Assembly: GCF_014652715.1 (NCBI RefSeq)
Contig: NZ_BMZI01000006.1
Coordinates: 4,478-43,819, forward strand
Direction of reading: 5' to 3'
Source: Salinicola rhizosphaerae
Lineage (GTDB): Bacteria; Pseudomonadota; Gammaproteobacteria; Pseudomonadales; Halomonadaceae
DNA: 39,342 nt
Each line of letters starts with the position of its first letter. Position 1 is the first letter of the stretch. The notes under the pieces are model-generated. The model did no database searches and had not been told where the DNA came from. It saw only the letters and a list, made by a program, of their open reading frames with translations. Positions 7,487-14,234 of this stretch are shown one piece after another. A program made the position numbers and the translations under genes.

Positions 7487-7941
7487 CGCTGAGGATAGCC
7501 GGACCGGATCCAAGGCTGCAAGAGCAAGTAATCGAAGCAGCGCTGCCCTGCCCTGGCTCTAGACCGTGCACAGCTTAGGAACGATGCGATGGTCGAAGTG
7601 ACTAGAACTTCAGAGAACATTAATTTACATTCCTAACATTCAGCAATGAGCATGAGATGGCTCATCCCCACGATGCAATGGCTGATGAGCCGCATCGGCT
7701 AGGGCCGCTTTCGACCCAAAGCAGCCATATTGGAAAGGCTGCCTGCACGCTCATCGGTGTTATGCAGCCGGCTGCTATGATTGGTGTTATATGGCCAAGC
7801 TATACTTAATATGTCAATTTTTCAGTATGTTATAGAGAAAACAGTGCGCAGCATAACATTGTTGAACTCGCGTGCGCGTTAAGTCAATAAACGAGCGCGC
7901 TCGTCTAATACCTGTCATGTGGACTTATTAGCGGAGAATTT
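7487..7941. other. Intergenic junction between ICE accessory block and cassette array
   Basis: No convincing gene. The plus strand contains TATACT (7801) and TATAGA (7831), possible -10 boxes for the cassette array without good -35 boxes. GCAGCCGGCTGC near 7764 is a perfect palindrome. GGCTCATC and GATGAGCC form an inverted repeat near 7660-7695. A minus-strand frame 7390-7620 overlaps the conserved repeat and is not accepted as a gene. Confidence 0.5.
7631..7763 (+). other. Possible degenerate attC site at the head of the array
   Basis: CTAACA at 7633 and TGTTATGC at about 7756 are complementary end boxes, and ATGAGC / GCTCAT are inner complementary boxes, as in the R and L boxes of an attC. 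The GTTATGC end deviates from GTTRRRY. It may be the leftover of a cassette whose gene is lost. Confidence 0.3.
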
Positions 7942-8265
7942 ATGGACATTTCAAGTATGAGGCCACGAAGCGTGGAGCTAAAAGGCGAGCACCTATTCTA
8001 TAATGCATTGACGTACATGCAGGATGACAAGCGTGCGATGAACCTCCAAGCAATACAGGATAACATCCTTGGAAAAGAAGAGTTTATGCCTCAGGCAGTC
8101 CTAAATGGATTCCTAAAGAAGCTGAATGAGTACGTTGAGCTAGAATTGATTGATTTGCTGACTATAAATGAGGCCGACTACATTTTTTGGTCACAGGATA
8201 AAAATTTTGTTATAAAAGAGCAATTTGGTATTGTTCAAAAGGTACATGGTAACGAACTCACATAA
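7942..8265 (+). CDS. Integron cassette 1: protein of unknown function
   Basis: A 107-residue soluble protein with a helical N-terminal half (NAIQ-type pattern: AMNLQAIQDNILGKEEFMPQ) and a C-terminal segment ending EQFGIVQKVHGNELT. No known family. The ATG has GGAG 5 bases upstream. The stop codon at 8263-8265 lies inside the beginning of attC1, the normal packing of a gene cassette. Its AT-rich codon use differs from the ICE genes, consistent with capture from another source. Confidence 0.8.
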   Translation: MDISSMRPRSVELKGEHLFYNALTYMQDDKRAMNLQAIQDNILGKEEFMPQAVLNGFLKKLNEYVELELIDLLTINEADYIFWSQDKNFVIKEQFGIVQKVHGNELT

Positions 8266-8338
8266 CCGTGTGCACCAGTACGCGCCCTGGCGGGCGCCGG
8301 ACACTCGTAAACTCGCGCCGCTGTGCACGGCGTTAGGT
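8262..8338 (+). other. attC recombination site of cassette 1
   Basis: Begins ATAACCGTGTGCAC and ends GTGCACGGCGTTAGGT: complementary outer boxes around imperfect inverted GCG-rich inner boxes, with the GTTRRRY-type core (GTTAGGT) at the 3' end. The next gene starts 17 bases later. Confidence 0.85.
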
Positions 8339-8355
8339 CTCAATCTGGGCTCACT

Positions 8356-9024
8356 ATGATCTTCAAGAAGAATTCACCGCCTCCAGCGCACTTTCGTCGA
8401 TTTGTAGCGGCCAAAGAGTCATGGGACGTGGTCTGGAAGCAGCTTGAGTTCAGACCAAAAACCACGCACCCTACCTTGCGCAAACAGAGCATCGATGCGG
8501 CGATGAAAGCCGCCGTTTCAAGTTCATACTCGCTGCTGGCGGTAGAATACTTTGACATTATCGCGGCCAAAGATAAGCGGCTTGTCAACATTACAGGCGA
8601 AGAACCTATTTTGCTTGAGTGCTTAGCATTTGCGTCGTCTGTTGTATGCAACGGAGTCAATCCAGAAAGCGACGAGTACGAGTTGCTGCTTGATTCGAGA
8701 CAATCGATAGTGCCATCTTTCAATCAAATGTCACTGCTCAACACAGATGAAATCGAGAACGCCATACTATCGAGGTTCGATCTATATGACAAAGCATCAT
8801 CAGCGACAGATAGAGAAACTTATCTTTCGTCCTCGAATGCAAGAGTGCTGACATGTATTGCCGGTGGCGAGCACTTTTCACGCATAAAGATCCGCTATGA
8901 AGACTCACCCGATCTGGCGTACTGCATGACATCCCAAGAGTTTGTATCTCATGTCGACGGCAAGCTGAAAGAAATATTCAGTCGAATCGTCAAGCGGGAA
9001 ATGGATGAGGAATACGACTTTTAG
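8356..9024 (+). CDS. Integron cassette 2: protein of unknown function
   Basis: A 222-residue soluble protein starting MIFKKNSPPPAHFRRF. The ATG at 8356 is chosen because it lies just after the attC1 junction; the longer frame from 8323 would begin inside the attC. The sequence has mixed alpha/beta character (SYSLLAVEYFDIIAA; EEPILLECLAFASSVV) with no catalytic motif that I can name. The stop at 9022-9024 is followed immediately by attC2. Codon use and base composition are more AT-rich than in the ICE backbone. Confidence 0.8.
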   Translation: MIFKKNSPPPAHFRRFVAAKESWDVVWKQLEFRPKTTHPTLRKQSIDAAMKAAVSSSYSLLAVEYFDIIAAKDKRLVNITGEEPILLECLAFASSVVCNGVNPESDEYELLLDSRQSIVPSFNQMSLLNTDEIENAILSRFDLYDKASSATDRETYLSSSNARVLTCIAGGEHFSRIKIRYEDSPDLAYCMTSQEFVSHVDGKLKEIFSRIVKREMDEEYDF

Positions 9025-9025
9025 A

Positions 9026-9084
9026 CTTAACAATTCATTCAAGCCGACGCCGATTCGCAGCGCGACTTAATTCAGGCGTTATAT
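9026..9084 (+). other. attC recombination site of cassette 2 (canonical 59-base element)
   Basis: TTAACAATTCATTCAAGCCG at the left and a GCGCGACTTAATTCAGGCGTTAT right end closely follow the familiar aadA-type attC. The inner boxes GCCGACGCCG and CGCAGCGCG are imperfect complements. The core is GTTATAT. Confidence 0.93.
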
Positions 9085-9182
9085 CTACTTCTGTCTGAAC
9101 GTCCACTTCCGGCCGAAAGCGACCCTAAGCGGCCATTCCGGAAAATACTGCATGCGTGTTTATCCGTGTTGAACAGTTAGGC
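9085..9182 (+). other. Possible gene-less cassette between attC2 and cassette 3
   Basis: This 98-base stretch ends GAACAGTTAGGC, whose GTTAGGC is a perfect attC core, 8 bases before the cassette 3 start codon. It contains CCGGCCGAAAGCGACC and GGCCATTCCGG, similar to GGCCGAAAGC near 10680. It could be an empty cassette or a cassette promoter segment; the left boxes are not clear. Confidence 0.4.
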
Positions 9183-9189
9183 ACTAGAT

Positions 9190-9654
9190 ATGTACACATA
9201 CTTCATAGTTGAAAACGAAGATAATGATGAATTTAGAATAAAAATTGGATTCAGCAAAAATCCTGAAAAGAGAATTAGGACGTTGCAAACGGGAAATTCT
9301 CGAAAATTAGCCATCATGGGATGGCTTGAAAAAGGGGATGCATTTCTTGAGAAAAGACTGCATAGGAAATATGAGCCCTATCGACTGAATGGGGAATGGT
9401 TTTCAATTGAGCCTTGTGATGTTCTAGAGGAGCTAAAATCTGAAAGTACATCATCTTATATATGTGTTCAATCTAATGTCGGAGAATTTCTGGGCTGTGA
9501 TAGAGACGCGATACCTGAATACCTTGGCCCTTGGGAATGGTTAGATACTGAAATAGATGAGTTCTGTCCTCAGTGTGGCTCGGGAGGTGGCGTGCATTAC
9601 AATTCAGCTATAGGCTCAGAAAATTGTTTAAGGTGTGGCTATCCGATTTTCTAG
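9190..9654 (+). CDS. Integron cassette 3: GIY-YIG/T5orf172-like nuclease with C-terminal zinc ribbon
   Basis: A 154-residue protein. Residues 1-85 fit the GIY-YIG superfamily as seen in T5orf172/MUG113 proteins: MYTYFIVENEDNDEFRIKIG (Y..YIV..., K.IG), then SKNPEKRIRTLQTGNSRKL with the conserved arginines, and EKRLHRKYEPYRLNGEWF, where H-x-x-Y and GEWF match the family. Residues about 125-154 contain CPQC and CLRC, a zinc ribbon. Members cut DNA or are domains of phage and defence proteins. The weak ribosome site suggests translation depends on cassette context. attC3 follows the stop. Confidence 0.72.
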   Translation: MYTYFIVENEDNDEFRIKIGFSKNPEKRIRTLQTGNSRKLAIMGWLEKGDAFLEKRLHRKYEPYRLNGEWFSIEPCDVLEELKSESTSSYICVQSNVGEFLGCDRDAIPEYLGPWEWLDTEIDEFCPQCGSGGGVHYNSAIGSENCLRCGYPIF

Positions 9655-9661
9655 GGGAAAA

Positions 9662-9748
9662 GACTAACAATGTGAATCACTCTCAGCCTGAGACCGCTGG
9701 GACGTCAACCCGCTGCGCGGCTCGTCCCCCGAGTGCTTTGCGTTAGAT
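9662..9748 (+). other. attC recombination site of cassette 3
   Basis: Starts CTAACAATGTGAATCACTC and ends GAGTGCTTTGCGTTAGAT: the outer boxes and AATCACTC/GAGTGCTTT are near complements, and GGGACG/CGTCCC forms the inner arm. The core is GTTAGAT. Confidence 0.88.
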
Positions 9749-9766
9749 TTCAAAGGAGCTTCTACG

Positions 9767-10588
9767 TTGCCATTCCAGATCACCAATGTTTCAGATCAAG
9801 GAACAGCCAATCCCATTGTGGCTCGTTTGAGTGTGCAGACTAGTCAGCTGGTCAAGTTTTGTCCCGGTGGCGAAGAGTTACACAAATCTGTCCTCGAGCT
9901 CTTTCATAACCATGTCCAAAAGCAATTGCTTGAGTGTGATCAGATTTCCCAAGAAATCACGAGGGAAGTTTTAGAAATAGACACCAGGTTGGGAAAAGAA
10001 GGAATAAAAACTCAAGCTGCTGGTAGAGTGGTAAAGGTTCCTCATGTCACTCGCTTGAATCAAAGAATTGAACAATTTCTTTACTGTGCGAAATCATCGC
10101 TTCGTGATCTGGCAAGATTATTCGCTCTATTCTTTGGTAAAGAATTTGATTCGGCTCGGTATGACCGGATTGTCGCATGGGCAGAAGAAGAATTTGGAGA
10201 TGACTCAGAACTCGTCCGGATTCTACGTCAGGATCATGATTTATGGATAAAAAAAATAGTCTCAATGCGAAATGCTGTGGAGCACCCAGGAGGGTACTCT
10301 GGTCATCTGCACATTCATAACATCACTCTAGTTCCGCCTAGCCACCCCAATTACCCAATCCTGGAAACACCAAGTTGGCACTTGAATGATGAGCCGAAAG
10401 AACCCATCGTTGAATATCTTCAAGCAACGGTAAATAACATACTTGAATTTTGTGAGGATATGCTAGTCATATGCATCACAATGTCGGGTTTGCCAGAAAT
10501 GATTGGATTTGCCGAAATTCCGGAAAGTAAACGAGATCCAGCGTGTCCTATACGTATACGCGCAGTACCAAAGAATATTCCAATTTAG
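9767..10588 (+). CDS. Integron cassette 4: HEPN-like protein (RxxxxH motif)
   Basis: A 273-residue, mainly helical protein. SMRNAVEHPGG near residue 170 contains R-N-A-V-E-H, the R-x4-H motif of HEPN ribonucleases and RNA-binding proteins, inside long helices (CAKSSLRDLARLFALFFGKEF; DHDLWIKKIVSMRNAVEH). Many HEPN proteins act in toxin-antitoxin or phage-defence systems, but many are also uncharacterised; activity is inferred only. The start is TTG at 9767, supported by AAGGAG 8 bases upstream and by its position just after attC3. The stop overlaps the beginning of attC4. No antitoxin gene accompanies it within the cassette. Confidence 0.72.
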   Translation: MPFQITNVSDQGTANPIVARLSVQTSQLVKFCPGGEELHKSVLELFHNHVQKQLLECDQISQEITREVLEIDTRLGKEGIKTQAAGRVVKVPHVTRLNQRIEQFLYCAKSSLRDLARLFALFFGKEFDSARYDRIVAWAEEEFGDDSELVRILRQDHDLWIKKIVSMRNAVEHPGGYSGHLHIHNITLVPPSHPNYPILETPSWHLNDEPKEPIVEYLQATVNNILEFCEDMLVICITMSGLPEMIGFAEIPESKRDPACPIRIRAVPKNIPI

Positions 10589-10649
10589 CAACACCTTCCA
10601 GCGGACGCAGTCGCTTACGCGCCTGATCCGCTGAAGGTGGGCGTTATAT
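10586..10649 (+). other. attC recombination site of cassette 4
   Basis: CAACACCTTCCAGCGGA and TCCGCTGAAGGTGGGCGTTA are strong complementary boxes around GCAGTCGCTTACGCGCC. The core is GTTATAT. It closes the cassette array. Confidence 0.9.
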
Positions 10650-10890
10650 ATCAGAAAATTCTCAATGGCCGCTTATGGCCGAAAGCTGACGCTTAAGGTG
10701 AGCCTGAGTCACTTGGCCAACCTAAACTGGAAGGCACTCAGTAGCGACTATCCGTGGAGCCGCCCTTTGGCCCTTTCCCTCGTCCGACGCTTTGGGGTTG
10801 TCATGTTCAAACAACCGGATAACCCCCTTCCCCTTACTCCCCCTTCCCTTCCTATCCTTTTGCTGTAGGCTTTTCCTTTTTCAGTAGGGC
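10650..10890. other. Gene-free segment after the cassette array
   Basis: Contains GGCCGCTTATGGCCGAAAGC, similar to the segment after attC2, and a pyrimidine-rich run (CCCCTTCCCCTTACTCCCCC). No supported gene or terminator; the RES toxin gene ends at 10891. Confidence 0.5.
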
Positions 10891-11409
10891 TTATGTCCAG
10901 GAGCTGGAATCTCGCGGTAGTTGGCCATGAGGGTCGTAGGCAACGAATCTATCCGTGTCGGTCAGCGCTTCGGTAAAAAGAACCAGGTTCGTGCCCTCGG
11001 GCTTCGCTTGGGAAGGAAAGAGAGCACCCTTGCCGCCGCTTTCAAGAATCGCATCACCAATAAGCCAGGACGGCGGCTCGACCCGCTGGTTGAACCAGAT
11101 ACGGCGCCAGTCACAGTAGAGTTCCTGCCACAAGGGATCCCAGGCACTACTGTAGCCCTGCCGGAAGTCGACTAAATCAGTGACCTCCAGTTCATAGCTC
11201 ACGATCAAGCCGGGCGGCATGAGCGCAGACAGCTGCTTGTATTCTGCGATAGCCGTAGCCTCATCAAGCGCTAGATAGAGCGCCGGCAACCCTACCCTGT
11301 TCAACCTTCCTCCGTGCTCTCCCGCGCCTGCACCGCTCGTCGGCATGAATGACCATTTGGGGTCATGAACGCGGTAAGTCACCGACGTGAACTGTGCGAG
11401 CCTGATCAC
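10891..11409 (-). CDS. RES-domain toxin
   Basis: A 172-residue RES protein. R35 in GGRLNRVG, Y45 in ALYLALDEATAIAEY, E52/E57 and the late TNLVLF strand match the RES pattern (conserved R, Y, E and S). RES toxins degrade or phosphorolyse NAD+ by an ADP-ribosyltransferase-like fold and are neutralised by Xre/MbcA-type antitoxins. The start codon is GTG at 11407-11409, overlapping the antitoxin stop in GTGA, so translation is coupled. The gene order antitoxin then toxin is typical. In an ICE this pair would favour retention of the element. Confidence 0.88.
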   Translation of the reverse strand: MIRLAQFTSVTYRVHDPKWSFMPTSGAGAGEHGGRLNRVGLPALYLALDEATAIAEYKQLSALMPPGLIVSYELEVTDLVDFRQGYSSAWDPLWQELYCDWRRIWFNQRVEPPSWLIGDAILESGGKGALFPSQAKPEGTNLVLFTEALTDTDRFVAYDPHGQLPRDSSSWT

Positions 11410-11834
11410 CCGACTACCCCAGCCTGCAGGGCTCGGATGTAACGCAGCAGATCTTCGCTCCGCCCATCGCTGACCAACTGCTCCGCAGTCTGGTAATCGA
11501 AGGTGCTGATAGGCTCGTTGCGGAACCAGAACAAGGCATCGTGGAAATTGCCATTGATATCGGTCGCTGCTGCCAGTACGCGAATGGCATCGCGCAGAAA
11601 GGTTTGGAGCTTTTCCGCACCCGCCGCGCGAGCGATCGTCGTGCGATGAACGTGCGCACGGCTGGCCAGCATCTGGACGTCCATGCTGAGAGCGCTGGCG
11701 AATAGGCGCGGGCTGATGATGGGTTGGCCGCCGGGGCGCGCCGCCGTCCTGAGATCCTCGACAAAACGGTCAAAGCTATCCGGTGCCCGGTAGGCGCTCG
11801 GCTCGGTAGGCTCACGCAGGGCTTCGGTACCCAT
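11406..11834 (-). CDS. Xre/MbcA/ParS-type antitoxin (DUF2384) of the RES pair
   Basis: A 142-residue antitoxin. Residues about 40-80 form an Xre-like helix-turn-helix (RLFASALSMDVQMLASRAHV, HRTTIARAAGAE) and residues about 85-142 the toxin-binding domain (FLRDAIRVLAAATDINGN, DALFWFRNEPISTFDYQTAEQLV), with the conserved W.R.P...F......LV pattern. The internal ATG at 11834 is preferred over 11861 because GAGGAG lies 6 bases upstream of it. Repeated ATGCAT boxes upstream are probably its operator. Confidence 0.87.
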   Translation of the reverse strand: MGTEALREPTEPSAYRAPDSFDRFVEDLRTAARPGGQPIISPRLFASALSMDVQMLASRAHVHRTTIARAAGAEKLQTFLRDAIRVLAAATDINGNFHDALFWFRNEPISTFDYQTAEQLVSDGRSEDLLRYIRALQAGVVG

Positions 11835-11861
11835 GGCAATCTCCTCGGCGTTTTGCGACAT

Positions 11862-11881
11862 AAATGCATCACAAATGCATC
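11862..11881 (-). promoter_or_regulatory. Tandem operator-like repeats before the RES/Xre pair
   Basis: Two copies of GATGCATTT (minus strand) separated by 2 bases, period 11, each with the palindrome ATGCAT, immediately before the antitoxin reading frame. One turn of helix between the boxes suits binding of two Xre dimers for autorepression. Confidence 0.55.
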
Positions 11882-11994
11882 ATAGCAGCTTCCCGCCGAT
11901 CCATCATTCAGGTCCGTGGCTTTCCTGACAAATTGCACTGGAACAGCGACAGCGCTACTGTAGAGCTATAGCAACTCTATCCATGGAGGCTCCA

Positions 11995-12336
11995 ATGGGT
12001 CTCAAAAAATTGCTCTGGAACGATAACGCACGCGAGATGTTCGGCACTCGAGCGGGGCATAGCGACAATGCGCCGCGCGCGACCGTTGAACCCCGAGGCA
12101 AGGACCAGGCAAGAAAGCTGGCCAAGGGTTCGGTAGCGTTCACGTCTGCCCTGCTGTTTGGGACCAATGAGTCTCAGGGACTGTTGCGGACGTTGGCAGA
12201 ATCAGCCGCCGTAAACAGTCCTACGAAGGGCGCGTCTCACAACGATGCTCCGACGGAAGAGATTCATTTCCGTTATGACAGGTTGGACGGTCCTGGTTAT
12301 TACACTGGTAATTTCAAAGTGTTCGACCAAGACTAG
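11995..12336 (+). CDS. Small orphan protein, unknown function
   Basis: A 113-residue basic-then-acidic soluble protein (MGLKKLLWNDNAREMFGTRA at the start; a C-terminal FRYDRLDGPGYYTGNFKVFDQ region rich in aromatic residues). I recognise no family. The ATG at 11995 follows GGAGG by 5 bases; the upstream in-frame ATG at 11983 overlaps that ribosome site and is not used. It is transcribed toward operon A, sharing a symmetric terminator with TraG. A TATAGC at about 11968 could be part of its promoter. It stands alone on the plus strand among minus-strand ICE genes. Confidence 0.65.
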   Translation: MGLKKLLWNDNAREMFGTRAGHSDNAPRATVEPRGKDQARKLAKGSVAFTSALLFGTNESQGLLRTLAESAAVNSPTKGASHNDAPTEEIHFRYDRLDGPGYYTGNFKVFDQD

Positions 12337-12337
12337 A

Positions 12338-12360
12338 CAGGGCCGGCAACGCCGGCCCTG
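12338..12360. terminator. Symmetric hairpin between convergent genes
   Basis: CAGGGCCGGC-AAC-GCCGGCCCTG is a perfect 10-bp stem with a 3-base loop between the orphan gene and the end of operon A. U-runs are weak on both sides, so termination may be inefficient or need other factors. Confidence 0.6.
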
Positions 12361-12365
12361 CTAAA

Positions 12366-13868
12366 TCACACTGCTTTATCCTGAACTTTGTTAGCCGCTT
12401 TACTGCCTGCCGCCTTAGCCTCTCCAGAACCTGCTTGTATTCCTGAGCTAACAGCATTACCCGCACCCGCGCCGGCCCATCCCATTACGCCGACCCAAAT
12501 GCTTGGCAGCACCAGGAACATCATTCCGTTCACGAACCGCAGCACCATCTTGTCATTGCCGTTCTCCACGCCGGCTAGCCAGCTCATCTTGGCGGCGTCG
12601 CTGCCGTACATCAGATCGATCAGATGAGAGTCGAGCCATCTGGCCAGCTCCCACCAGAACGTCAGGAAGAACAGTCCGAACAGGCCAAACATCGCGAGAC
12701 CCGCGACCTTCACCGAGTAGCCCGAGGCTACCGAAACGAACGGCAGGCAGATGATGATGGCCATCAGCATGATGCCCTGAATCATGGGCAGCGACTGTCT
12801 CAGGCTATCCATGCCCGCCTGGAACGGGATGGTGCCGAGAGCATTCCCGACCATGGCAGCGGCCGACGAGACGTCATCCGTAATTCCGCCGTCCAGACTG
12901 CGATAGCCGATCGACGCCTGTTCGGTGTTGCCGTTGGCCGCGCCCGAACGAGGGCTCACCATGCGACGAATCATGTACTCCTCGGCGGAGGACCCGGTTG
13001 GGAAAAAGCTCTGCATCCGCGACCAAAGCGACGTATCGACCTGATTTTTGAGTCGAGAGGCGAGGCCTGCGGCGTCATCGTTCCACCACTCTCGGCAGCT
13101 CGGGTATCCCGGTTGCCCGGGCCCGGTGCTGGGGCGTGCTTGATCCCGGCTCGCCTGGTAGGGAAAGCCCGGCATTGGACGGGGCGCGTAGAAGCTATCG
13201 TAGTACCCACCGGTGTCGAGGAAGTAATCCGATCCGATCCAGTCAACGTCTTCGCTCGCTGCCTGATCCAGTGTCGTGCCACTCTGGAACAGCTTGTTGC
13301 GGGCCGGCCCGAAACAAGCGAGCTGGAACTCACCCACCTCGCGCTTGAGGCCAGGGTCCGAGATCGAGGTCAGATCGAGGGCGGTGCGCACGGATTGATA
13401 GTCAGTGGAACAGGGAATCTTCGAAACCGCGACGTTGGTGATCCCCTTGGAGATCGAGTGGGTCAGCGCCCACCACATGGGCACTTTCGGCTGCTGGCCG
13501 TCGATCGAGGTCATGGTCGACTCGCCCCACTGGCCGGACGACATCATGACCGTACCGCATTGATCGGCGTGCTCCTGGTTCACATTCACCGGATTCACGT
13601 TGAGGGTGAAAACGGGCACGCAGGTGAAGGCAAGCACCAGAAGCATGACGTAGAGCCGAGACTCGATCCGGTTAAGCGAAAGGACGCCCTTGTTCCCCTC
13701 GTCATCCCCTTCCTGACGTGCCCGGAACCACTCGCCGGCGACGAGCGCGATGAACGGGACCACCGCAATGCCGGTCGAGGTCAGTGCATCCCAGATGCCG
13801 TTGTTCACTACCCACCCCAGGGTGAGCATGGTGCCTTCCATGTAGTCATTGACCGCAAACGTCGCCAT
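12366..13868 (-). CDS. traG: TraG-like N-terminal-domain mating-pair stabilisation protein
   Basis: A 500-residue inner-membrane protein, last gene of operon A. Hydrophobic spans lie near residues 28-45, 72-92, 365-390, 392-412 and 445-470. The large loop between spans 2 and 3 carries cysteines and would be periplasmic. This matches the N-terminal TraG-type protein that closes the PFL_4709-4711 operon in PFGI-1-class ICEs, where it contributes to pilus assembly and mating-pair stability. It lacks the long periplasmic C-terminal region of F TraG and ends in an alanine/lysine-rich tail (GSGEAKAAGSKAANKVQDKA). The start lies 1 base after the upstream stop. Confidence 0.82.
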   Translation of the reverse strand: MATFAVNDYMEGTMLTLGWVVNNGIWDALTSTGIAVVPFIALVAGEWFRARQEGDDEGNKGVLSLNRIESRLYVMLLVLAFTCVPVFTLNVNPVNVNQEHADQCGTVMMSSGQWGESTMTSIDGQQPKVPMWWALTHSISKGITNVAVSKIPCSTDYQSVRTALDLTSISDPGLKREVGEFQLACFGPARNKLFQSGTTLDQAASEDVDWIGSDYFLDTGGYYDSFYAPRPMPGFPYQASRDQARPSTGPGQPGYPSCREWWNDDAAGLASRLKNQVDTSLWSRMQSFFPTGSSAEEYMIRRMVSPRSGAANGNTEQASIGYRSLDGGITDDVSSAAAMVGNALGTIPFQAGMDSLRQSLPMIQGIMLMAIIICLPFVSVASGYSVKVAGLAMFGLFGLFFLTFWWELARWLDSHLIDLMYGSDAAKMSWLAGVENGNDKMVLRFVNGMMFLVLPSIWVGVMGWAGAGAGNAVSSGIQAGSGEAKAAGSKAANKVQDKAV

Positions 13869-13869
13869 G

Positions 13870-14223
13870 TCAGGCTCCCCACCAGATGAACAGGTTGTAT
13901 CCCTCGATCAGCACCACGACGATCAGGATCATGCGCTCGAGCTTGCGCAGGAGCAGCCGGCCCTGCCTGCCGCCGTCACGATCTTCGGCCACGCGCTCGA
14001 GCAAACGCCGGCGTCCAATGCGGATCCAGAGGAAGACGAGCGAGCCATAGAAGACCAGGCGCCAGACCAGCAGCCAGTAGCGATGCTCGCCCAACGCGTT
14101 CTGGAACTCCTGAATGCCGCCGTAGAGCCGCATGCCCACGGAGACGACGACACCACCAACGATGAAAGCGGCAACCAATCCAATCAGGCCCAACAGGAGT
14201 GGGTAGCGTTTGAGCATCGACAT
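13870..14223 (-). CDS. Small membrane protein of the transfer operon
   Basis: A 117-residue protein with hydrophobic spans at about residues 8-30, 45-65 and 95-112, and a basic cytoplasmic loop (GRRRLLERVAEDRDGGRQGR). It lies between the PFL_4711 and TraG-like genes, the position of an unnamed small membrane protein in related ICEs. Several starts are possible (GTG 14229, ATG 14226, ATG 14223); ATG 14223 has the best distance, 7 bases, from AAGGGG. Function unknown, presumably in the mating-pore inner-membrane complex. Confidence 0.7.
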   Translation of the reverse strand: MSMLKRYPLLLGLIGLVAAFIVGGVVVSVGMRLYGGIQEFQNALGEHRYWLLVWRLVFYGSLVFLWIRIGRRRLLERVAEDRDGGRQGRLLLRKLERMILIVVVLIEGYNLFIWWGA

Positions 14224-14234
14224 CATCACGCCCC

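Noticed and set aside
7390-7620. Minus-strand frame of 76 codons upstream of the KfrB-like gene
   Set aside because: It overlaps the conserved 176-bp repeat, does not continue in copy 2 beyond the repeat, and has no protein-like composition.
10665-10868. Plus-strand 67-codon frame after attC4
   Set aside because: Low-complexity proline/leucine tail from a pyrimidine-rich run, no attC after it, and no ribosome site.
12624-13889. 421-codon plus-strand frame opposite the TraG-like gene
   Set aside because: Antisense shadow; the minus-strand product has membrane spans and the right operon context.
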